A stretch of DNA of 5,078 bases. Origin: Acidisarcina sp. Lineage in GTDB: Bacteria; Acidobacteriota; Blastocatellia; Pyrinomonadales; Pyrinomonadaceae. The position numbers were made by a program, and so were the translations under genes. Where the stretch lies: contig JAJNPX010000249.1 of assembly GCA_021155145.1 (NCBI GenBank), positions 1 through 5,078 on the forward strand. Reading direction: 5' to 3'. The notes under the pieces are model-generated. The model did not search any database. It saw only the letters and a program-made list of their open reading frames with translations, and was not told the DNA's origin. Shown one piece after another: positions 1-5,078 of the stretch. Every line of letters begins with the position of its first letter. Position 1 is the stretch's first letter.

Positions 1-1379
1 GCATCTACGAATCGACGAACGGCGGCGAGAACTGGCGAAAGATACAGGGCATACCGTCTCAATCGCGGCGCACGCGCGATATCGTGCAGCATCCCTCGCG
101 GCCCGGGACGCTCTATGCGGGTACCACCGAGGGTTTCTGGATGAGCGTGAACGGAGGCAAGTCCTGGTCGCTCACCACTTCGCGAAATATCGAGGTAAAT
201 AAGATCGCCGTCCATCCGGATGCTCCGGATCGCGTCTATATCGCGACCAACAATTTTGGCGTGCTGGTCTCGACCGACGGAGGGCGAAATTTCGCTCCGA
301 CTAATGATAGTTTTACGAGCCGGTTCACATATTCGGTGACGCCCGATGTCGAATTGCCCGATCGGCTCTACGCGACGACCAAGAACACTTCGTCGAGCGG
401 CGGTTTCTTCTTTTACAGCGAAGACGGCGGTTCTAACTGGCTGCAGGCCAAAGGGCTCGATATCGAGAAGGACACGCCTTTCGTCGTGCTTCAGGATAAA
501 CTGAACCCGACGCTGATGTACCTCGGGGCCAGCCGCGGCGTTTTCAAGTCGATAGATCGCGGTGAAACGTGGTCGCTGGTCACTGCTCCGAAACCGGTCC
601 GCAAGGCTCCCGTCCGCCGGGCCCGTCGCGGAGCCAAAGCAAAGCCCGCCGTCAAGGTTCCGGCCGAGGCCGGGCCGACGCTCGTCCCCGCACTGACCGA
701 AACGGTCAAGGTGCTTGCCTTCGCCGGTGATGATAAGAACGCGATACTCGCCGGCACCGATAAGGGCCTCTATCGCAGTTATGATATTGCGAAAGGCTGG
801 GAGAAACTTTCATTTGGGGAGGGCCTCGATGAGAACATTTTTGCGATCCACACTACGCCGAATGTGCCCGGAACCATTTGGGCCGGCACGTCGCGTTCGG
901 GCGTCGTAGTTTCGACCGATGACGGGAAGACGTGGTCCAAGACCAATTCCTCCCCTGACGGCATACCTGTAAGCTCCATCGCTTCCGATCCGAAGCGGCC
1001 GAATTACCTTTATGTCGGCACGATCCAGGCCTTCTATTTGAGCCGTGACGGCGGCCGGACCTGGAATCGACGCGGAGGCAATCTGCCGCTCGGCAACTTC
1101 ACCTCGATCCTTATCGATCCGAACAATACCGACACAATAATCCTTTCAAGCGCGCTCGAGAATGAAGGAGGCATCTATATTTCGGAAGATGCGGGAATGA
1201 AGTGGAAGCGTTTCGATTCAAAGGAGCTCAAGCTTCCGAGCCGCCGCATTTGGTCGCTTGTTTTCGATCCGCAGGACCCGAAACGTATGTACGCGGGTAC
1301 CCACTCATCCGGCGTCTATCGGATCGACCGCCCGGTCGAAACGGCTGCAAATGACGCACCGGCGAAAGAAGGGAACTGA
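1..1379 (+). CDS. Asp-box (BNR/sortilin/Ycf48-like) beta-propeller protein, 5' end outside the window
   Basis: The reading frame is open from the left edge (first full codon at base 3) to a TGA at 1377-1379. The GTG at 84 is therefore only an internal valine and not the start. The visible 458 residues consist of repeated units of about 42-49 residues. Each has a strand pattern like HP..P..LYAGT followed by an Asp-box of the form S-x-D-x-G-x-x-W, for example YLSRDGGRTW and VVSTDDGKTW. Nine such boxes can be read, and these mark blades of a sialidase/sortilin/Ycf48-type beta-propeller. Known proteins of this kind are often exported and bind proteins or glycans, or assist assembly; the precise job here is unknown. 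Asp-boxes are structural turns, so they do not imply sialidase activity, and no catalytic motif is seen. A signal peptide cannot be judged because the N-terminus is missing. A basic low-complexity insert interrupts the propeller near the middle. The family call is firm; the function is not known. Confidence 0.88.
   Translation, partial: IYESTNGGENWRKIQGIPSQSRRTRDIVQHPSRPGTLYAGTTEGFWMSVNGGKSWSLTTSRNIEVNKIAVHPDAPDRVYIATNNFGVLVSTDGGRNFAPTNDSFTSRFTYSVTPDVELPDRLYATTKNTSSSGGFFFYSEDGGSNWLQAKGLDIEKDTPFVVLQDKLNPTLMYLGASRGVFKSIDRGETWSLVTAPKPVRKAPVRRARRGAKAKPAVKVPAEAGPTLVPALTETVKVLAFAGDDKNAILAGTDKGLYRSYDIAKGWEKLSFGEGLDENIFAIHTTPNVPGTIWAGTSRSGVVVSTDDGKTWSKTNSSPDGIPVSSIASDPKRPNYLYVGTIQAFYLSRDGGRTWNRRGGNLPLGNFTSILIDPNNTDTIILSSALENEGGIYISEDAGMKWKRFDSKELKLPSRRIWSLVFDPQDPKRMYAGTHSSGVYRIDRPVETAANDAPAKEGN
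3..1205 (+). repeat. Nine Asp-box motifs marking propeller blades
   Basis: The protein-level repeats of the propeller gene begin near bases 3, 135, 261, 408, 540, 768, 903, 1032 and 1173, each spanning 11 codons. Spacing is 126-147 bases except for 228 bases between the fifth and sixth boxes, where the basic insert lies. The sixth box (YRSYDIAKGW) is degenerate and has lost the glycine pair; the fifth has Arg in place of the first Gly (SIDRGETW). The last blade after base 1205 ends with a box-like remnant, VYRIDRP. The DNA of the repeats is diverged, so these are old protein repeats and not recent tandem duplications. Confidence 0.85.
585..698 (+). other. Basic Lys/Arg/Ala/Pro-rich insert inside the propeller protein
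   Basis: Directly after the fifth Asp-box, about 38 codons encode a low-complexity segment. Its first 24 residues contain ten Lys or Arg and no acidic residue (for example RKAPVRRARRGAKAKPAVK). An Ala/Pro-rich, weakly acidic stretch follows before the next blade begins near TVKVLAFAGDD. It accounts for the 228-base gap between boxes five and six, against about 132 elsewhere. It is probably a flexible loop or a linker between two propeller halves. The composition resembles histone-H1-like tails, but a role in binding nucleic acid or another polyanion is only a guess. Confidence 0.7.
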
Positions 1380-1406
1380 CCCGTAAAGTACATCCTTAGC
1401 GAGAGA

Positions 1407-1431
1407 TGCGACAGGCTTCGTGCCTGTCGTA
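1407..1431. repeat. Perfect inverted repeat (stem-loop), possible terminator or REP-like element
   Basis: The two arms TGCGACAGGC and GCCTGTCGTA can pair over ten base pairs, with one G-T wobble, around a five-base TTCGT loop. The hairpin lies 27 bases after the propeller stop codon and 11 bases before the -35 box of the next gene. No run of T follows it on the plus strand (ACTCGTTTAGG comes next), so it is not a classical rho-independent terminator. It could end or stabilise the upstream transcript, be a dispersed REP-like palindrome, or be an operator for the downstream promoter. The palindrome is certain; its role is not. Confidence 0.6.
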
Positions 1432-1442
1432 CTCGTTTAGGC

Positions 1443-1470
1443 TTGCAGTTCGGCGGGCACATTCTATAAT
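1443..1470 (+). promoter_or_regulatory. Sigma70-type promoter for bshC-mutL
   Basis: A -35-like TTGCAG (1443-1448) is followed after 16 bases by TATAAT (1465-1470), a perfect consensus -10 box in otherwise GC-rich DNA. Transcription would be expected to begin about seven bases after the -10 box, near 1477. That is only about four bases before the bshC ATG at 1481. The position right before a gene and the exact -10 match make this a good candidate. The very short leader it predicts is unusual. Confidence 0.65.
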
Positions 1471-1480
1471 CTGAAGTCTC

Positions 1481-3178
1481 ATGAGTCACCAAACTGCGGC
1501 CAAAGATATCGAGTGTACGGGGTCGAATGGAAGCGTTACCATTCACGCCGAAAGCCTGCCCTTTTCCGAGATACCCGGCCAGTCGAAGTTATTCCTCGAA
1601 TACCAGAAAGATCCTGAGAGCCTGAAGCGTTATTACCCGAACGTGGTCGCGTCGCATGTTCAGATCACCGAGCGTATCCCGGAGGTGCTCGCAAATTACA
1701 AGGCCGACAGAGAGGTTCTGTGCGATGCACTTGCCGAGACCAACAAGAAATTCGGCGCGACGCAGGAGACGCTCGACAATATCGAATTGTTACGTGATGC
1801 CGAAACTGTAGCCGTCGTGACCGGCCAGCAAGCGGGCCTTTTTTCCGGACCGCTTTACACGATCTACAAGGCACTCTCCGCCATCCGAATGGTCGAATGC
1901 CTGCGCGGCCGCGGTGTAAAGGCGGTTCCCGTTTTCTGGGTCGCGACCGAGGATCACGATTTCGAAGAGGTATCGAAGACGACCTTCATCGGGAAGAAGG
2001 GAAACGTCGTCGACGTGAAGAACGAGCCTAAACGCTGCTACGAAGATCTCCCGGTCGGTTACATAAAACTCGACGATTCGATCGACGAAACGATAGAGGA
2101 GCTTTTTCGCGAGATCACGCCGACCGAATTTACCGCGGACCTCAAGTCGCTCGTTCTCGCAAGCTGGACACCGGGAGAATATTTCGGCGATTCGTTTGGC
2201 GTGCTTCTGACGAGGCTGCTCGGCAAATACGGCCTGATCGTGCTGTGCCCATTGAATAACTCCTTGAAACAGCTTGCCGCGCCGATCTATGTGGAGGCGA
2301 TACAGAAGTCGGCCGAGATCGTCGCCGCCCTTCAAAAACGCAGCCGCCAGCTGGAGGACGAAGGTTATGCGGCCCAGGTCCTGATCAACGACGATTACTT
2401 TCCTCTTTTTTGGCAGGCACGCGATGACACACGCAATGCACTGAAGAAGAGCGATGAAGGCACATTCAAGACGAAGGACGGCACGCGCGAATTCTCGCTG
2501 CACGAACTTGCCGAGATCGCCGCAAGCGAGCCATACCGTTTTTCGCCGAGCGTTGTGCTCCGCTCCGTTGTCCAGGATCATATTCTTCCGACGGTATGCT
2601 ATTTTGGCGGGGCCGCCGAGATCGCATATTTTGCACAGAGCGGCGAAGTTTACAGGATACTCGGCCGTCCGGTCACGCCCATCCTTCACCGGCAGAGTTT
2701 TTCCGTGATCGAGACAAAGCACGCCAAGACCCTCTCGAGATACGACCTGGAATTCAGCGACCTTTTTCGCGGGATGGAAGATCTCCTGCCGGGCATCGTC
2801 GAAGAGCATCTCAACACGGATACCGCAAAGCTCTTTGACGAGGTCGAAGAGACGATCAATGAGCAGCTGCATCGCCTTGACGAAGCCCTGTCAACGGTCG
2901 ACCCCACGCTGTCCGACAGTCTCTCGAAGCGGCGGCGCAAGATCATCTACCACATCGCCGCGATGAGGAACAGATTCCATCACGTCCAGCTCCGTAAGGA
3001 CGAAACGATAAATAGCCGCATCGAATCGATGTTTGCGGCGCTTATGCCCCACGGTGCGCTCCAGGAAAGATCGCTGAACGCCGGTTATTTTATAAATCGC
3101 TACGGTAAGAATTTCATAGATTGGATCTACCGTTCGACCGATCTGGACGACAAGGGCCACCGGCTTCTCTATCTTTAA
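1481..3178 (+). CDS. bshC: BshC, putative cysteine-adding enzyme of bacillithiol biosynthesis
   Basis: The 565-residue product matches the BshC (YllA) family, which is assigned the last step of bacillithiol synthesis: adding cysteine to glucosaminyl-malate in the cytoplasm. The assignment comes mainly from genetics in Bacillus. Family signatures are clear: SLPFSEIPGQSKLF-type N-terminus (residues ~25-38), VAVVTGQQAGLFSGPLYTIYKA (split as VAVVTGQQAG at 110-119 and LFSGPLYTIYKA at 120-131) in the Rossmann-like core, PVFWVATEDHDFEEV (150-164), and YFGGAAEIAY (374-383) followed by a GRPVTPILHRQS stretch. The charged helical C-terminal third (~430-530) fits the coiled coil of the family. The protein is slightly longer than the usual ~540 residues because about 24 residues precede the conserved start. 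ATG 1481 is the only conventional start before the conserved region, yet no Shine-Dalgarno sequence precedes it. mutL follows with no gap. The bshA and bshB partners are not in the window. Confidence 0.95.
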   Translation: MSHQTAAKDIECTGSNGSVTIHAESLPFSEIPGQSKLFLEYQKDPESLKRYYPNVVASHVQITERIPEVLANYKADREVLCDALAETNKKFGATQETLDNIELLRDAETVAVVTGQQAGLFSGPLYTIYKALSAIRMVECLRGRGVKAVPVFWVATEDHDFEEVSKTTFIGKKGNVVDVKNEPKRCYEDLPVGYIKLDDSIDETIEELFREITPTEFTADLKSLVLASWTPGEYFGDSFGVLLTRLLGKYGLIVLCPLNNSLKQLAAPIYVEAIQKSAEIVAALQKRSRQLEDEGYAAQVLINDDYFPLFWQARDDTRNALKKSDEGTFKTKDGTREFSLHELAEIAASEPYRFSPSVVLRSVVQDHILPTVCYFGGAAEIAYFAQSGEVYRILGRPVTPILHRQSFSVIETKHAKTLSRYDLEFSDLFRGMEDLLPGIVEEHLNTDTAKLFDEVEETINEQLHRLDEALSTVDPTLSDSLSKRRRKIIYHIAAMRNRFHHVQLRKDETINSRIESMFAALMPHGALQERSLNAGYFINRYGKNFIDWIYRSTDLDDKGHRLLYL

Positions 3179-3181
3179 ATG
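3176..3181 (+). promoter_or_regulatory. TAAATG stop-start junction between bshC and mutL
   Basis: The bshC stop TAA (3176-3178) is followed at once by the mutL ATG (3179-3181). The 20 bases before the ATG contain no purine-rich Shine-Dalgarno match; the nearest, AAGGG at about 3152-3156, is too far away. The mutL start is fixed by the conserved N-terminus (M-N-K-I-R-I-L-P). The layout points to co-transcription and to termination-reinitiation coupling, which would tie MutL supply to BshC translation. Confidence 0.75.
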
Positions 3182-5078
3182 AACAAGATACGCATTTTGC
3201 CCGACAATCTGGCAAACCAGATCGCCGCGGGTGAGGTCGTCGAACGCCCTGCGTCGGTGATCAAGGAGATCGTCGAGAATGCGATCGATGCCGGAGCGAG
3301 CCGCATCACGGTCGATGTCGAACTCGGCGGCCGGCGTCTGATGCGTGTCGCCGACGACGGCCATGGGATGTATCGCGACGATGCGATCCTGGCCTTTGAA
3401 CGCCACGCCACATCGAAGATCCGTACGCTCGAGGATCTTTCGGCAATCGGGACGCTCGGATTTCGCGGCGAGGCCCTTGCGTCGATCGCCTCGGTGGCAA
3501 AGGTCGAACTGATCACAAAGCTCGACGAGGACCATGCCGCCACGCGGGTCGTGATCGAAGGTGGACGGCTGATAGATGTAAAGGACGCTGCCCGCGACAC
3601 GGGCACCACCATCTCAGTCCGCGATCTTTTTTTCAACACTCCTGCCCGCCGGAAGTTCATGCGGTCCGAGGCGACCGAGAACTATCACATCGCCAGCATC
3701 GTCACCCATTACGCCCTTGCCCACCCGGAGATCGCGTTCACATTGACAAGCAACGGCCGCGAGACCCTTCGGGCGTCGCCGGCACGCGACCTTCGCGAAC
3801 GGGCTTTTCAGATCTTCGGTGCGGGAATGTTGGAGAGCCTCTTACCCGTATCGGGAGGGCGGGAATATGTGGCGCGCGTTAGCGGTTACGTCTCGGCTCC
3901 GCGCGAACGGCGCACGAACAGAGATTCGCAATATTTTTTCGTTAACGACCGTTTCGTGCGGGACAAGACGATCGCGGGCGGCCTGCTCGAAGGCTACCGA
4001 TCGGTTTTGCCGCACGGAGTATATCCGGTGGCGTTCCTCTTTCTGCAGGTACCGCCCGAAGAGATCGACGTCAATGTCCACCCGGCCAAGACCGAGATCC
4101 GCTTTCGCCGAAACGAAGCGGTCAAGGACGTGATCGCAGAGGCGATCCGCGAGGCCCTATCGCGTGCCGGGGTTGGGCCGGTGCGTGCGGCCGAGGCAGA
4201 TTTGCCTGATCCCGGATCGTTTGCCTCATCCCCGGGCGAACCCGCGAACGAACCGGCTGGCCAGCATTCGATCGACTTCCACCTCGTAGAGGCAGATGAC
4301 GGGCGACTAACCATTGAAACTGTTCCCGCTTTGCATCCGCATGCGGATCCCGAAGCAGAAATTCCTTCCAGGTCAGGGGAGGCCGAGCCGCGGGGCACGA
4401 TCCCCGAGACTTCACAGGACGATCGAGTTATCGATCTTTTCCCGGGTGAATTTGAGTCGACGGCCGAAGAGCGTCTCGGATCGATGCCGCCAGAAATTGT
4501 TGGGTCGCCGGCCGCTCCGGCCGAGGCGGCACAACTGCCGCCGGTCAATTCCGCCGCACATCTGGTGAGGGCTGCCGAGATCGAGCAAATCGCTGGCCGC
4601 AGGATAAGGCCGATGGGACAGCTCCATGAGAGCTTTATAATTGCCGCCGATGACGAAGGCCTTTTGCTGATCGATCAACACGTCGCCCATGAAAGGATCC
4701 TGTTCGACAAGTTCAGGCGAAAGGAAACGGACCGGACGGTGGAATCGCAGAATCTGCTAATTCCCGAGACCATCGATCTGACGCCGGCCCAGAGCCACGC
4801 GTTCGAGATCGTCGAGAATGAACTTGCAGGGCTTGGATTTGGCCTTATGCGGCTTTCAGGCAGGACCGTCGCGATCAGGTCGATACCGACTGACCTGGCC
4901 GCGGCCGATGCGAGAAACCTGTTCGCGGAGATACTCGATACCGTGGAGCTGGAGAAAAAGGGCAGCGGCAAATCTACTCTGCGCGACGATATTGCGGCGT
5001 CACTCGCGTGCAAGGCTGCGATCAAGATCAATATGAAGCTGACCCCCGAAAAGATGAACTGGCTCATAGACCGACTAC
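3179..5078 (+). CDS. mutL: DNA mismatch repair protein MutL, 3' end outside the window
   Basis: The frame is open from ATG 3179 to the right edge (633 codons). MutL is the ATPase that links MutS mismatch recognition to strand incision. The N-terminal GHKL ATPase is complete: NQIAAGEVVERPAS (13-26), catalytic E30 and metal-binding N34 in KEIVENAIDAGA, DDGHGM (59-64), TSKI (78-81), GTLGFRGEAL (91-100), GTTISVRDLFFNTPARRKF (142-160) and NVHPAKTEIRF with K304. A poorly ordered acidic linker spans about 332-475. The C-terminal domain starts near RPMGQLHESF (477-486) and carries DQHVAHERILFD (499-510), an altered endonuclease motif; QNLLIP (524-529), the usual place for a sliding-clamp contact; and ACKAAIK (610-616), the second metal-site motif. 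The expected CPHGRP and FxR motifs would lie beyond the edge. Together these suggest an incising, MutH-independent type of MutL. Translation probably depends on coupling to bshC. Confidence 0.96.
   Translation, partial: MNKIRILPDNLANQIAAGEVVERPASVIKEIVENAIDAGASRITVDVELGGRRLMRVADDGHGMYRDDAILAFERHATSKIRTLEDLSAIGTLGFRGEALASIASVAKVELITKLDEDHAATRVVIEGGRLIDVKDAARDTGTTISVRDLFFNTPARRKFMRSEATENYHIASIVTHYALAHPEIAFTLTSNGRETLRASPARDLRERAFQIFGAGMLESLLPVSGGREYVARVSGYVSAPRERRTNRDSQYFFVNDRFVRDKTIAGGLLEGYRSVLPHGVYPVAFLFLQVPPEEIDVNVHPAKTEIRFRRNEAVKDVIAEAIREALSRAGVGPVRAAEADLPDPGSFASSPGEPANEPAGQHSIDFHLVEADDGRLTIETVPALHPHADPEAEIPSRSGEAEPRGTIPETSQDDRVIDLFPGEFESTAEERLGSMPPEIVGSPAAPAEAAQLPPVNSAAHLVRAAEIEQIAGRRIRPMGQLHESFIIAADDEGLLLIDQHVAHERILFDKFRRKETDRTVESQNLLIPETIDLTPAQSHAFEIVENELAGLGFGLMRLSGRTVAIRSIPTDLAAADARNLFAEILDTVELEKKGSGKSTLRDDIAASLACKAAIKINMKLTPEKMNWLIDRL
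4172..4603 (+). other. Acidic, lysine-free interdomain linker of MutL
   Basis: Codons of about residues 332-475 encode a Pro/Ala/Glu/Asp/Ser-rich segment between the ATPase and C-terminal domains. It has roughly four times as many acidic as basic residues and no lysine in its central part. MutL linkers are known to be disordered and variable. At about 140 residues this one is unremarkable in kind. It contains a short hydrophobic island, DRVIDLFPG (415-423), encoded around 4421-4447. Confidence 0.7.

Larger units (their letters stand above)
1380..1480. other. Intergenic region between the propeller gene and bshC
   Basis: This 101-base gap holds a stem-loop at 1407-1431 and a strong-looking promoter at 1443-1470. 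No credible coding region or RNA gene is seen in it. The arrangement suggests that the upstream transcript ends or is protected at the hairpin and that the bshC-mutL unit starts its own transcript. Confidence 0.7.

Noticed and set aside
84..86. GTG as a start for the propeller protein
   Set aside because: The frame is open upstream to the left edge and encodes another Asp-box (STNGGENW) there, so the GTG is an internal codon.
3..1205. Sialidase activity suggested by BNR/Asp-box repeats
   Set aside because: Asp-boxes are structural and occur in many non-enzymatic propellers. No arginine triad or other catalytic pattern could be identified.
1790..2872. A 360-codon open frame on the minus strand inside bshC
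   Set aside because: It lies wholly antisense to a clearly conserved gene and its product has no recognisable motif. Long antisense frames are expected from the codon bias of GC-rich genes.
3175..3660. Minus-strand open frames of 161 and 214 codons over the start of mutL
   Set aside because: The plus strand here encodes the conserved MutL ATPase without interruption, so these are antisense shadows.
3994..4548. A 184-codon minus-strand frame opposite the MutL linker
   Set aside because: It is Ser/Gly/Ala-rich with no motif, and the plus-strand MutL frame continues through it. It reflects base composition.
3266..4819. A 15-base direct repeat GAGATCGTCGAGAAT at 3266-3280 and 4805-4819
   Set aside because: Both copies encode the same EIVEN residues in the same frame of mutL with favoured codons. 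The match stops at once on both sides, so coincidence is the simpler reading.

Overview
This window holds three consecutive plus-strand genes from a moderately GC-rich bacterial chromosome. The pairing of BshC (bacillithiol synthesis) with an endonuclease-type MutL and a large Asp-box propeller protein fits Acidobacteriota, perhaps Blastocatellia. That placement rests on general style only; no marker gene proves it. No tRNA, rRNA, mobile element or CRISPR array is visible.

Layout: (1) Bases 1-1379 are the 3' part of a beta-propeller protein with nine visible Asp-box (BNR, sortilin/Ycf48-like) motifs and an odd lysine/arginine/alanine/proline-rich insert; its beginning lies before the window. 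(2) Bases 1380-1480 are a compact intergenic region. It holds a 10-bp stem-loop and then a very good sigma70-type promoter (TTGCAG, 16 bp, TATAAT) that ends only 10 bases before the next ATG. (3) Bases 1481-3178 are bshC, the putative cysteine-adding enzyme of bacillithiol synthesis. (4) Bases 3179-5078 are the first 633 codons of mutL, whose ATG follows the bshC stop with no gap (TAAATG). mutL runs off the right edge.

bshC and mutL look like one transcription unit driven from the promoter at 1443-1470, with mutL probably translated by coupling to bshC. The unit would join low-molecular-weight thiol chemistry to DNA mismatch repair. Whether this is functional or only positional cannot be decided here. 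The propeller gene is probably separate, since a hairpin and a promoter follow it.

Nothing in the window looks like a wholly new system. The points most worth checking are the apparently leaderless or near-leaderless bshC start, the altered MutL endonuclease motif with a long acidic linker containing a clamp-motif-like island, and the basic insert in the propeller protein.
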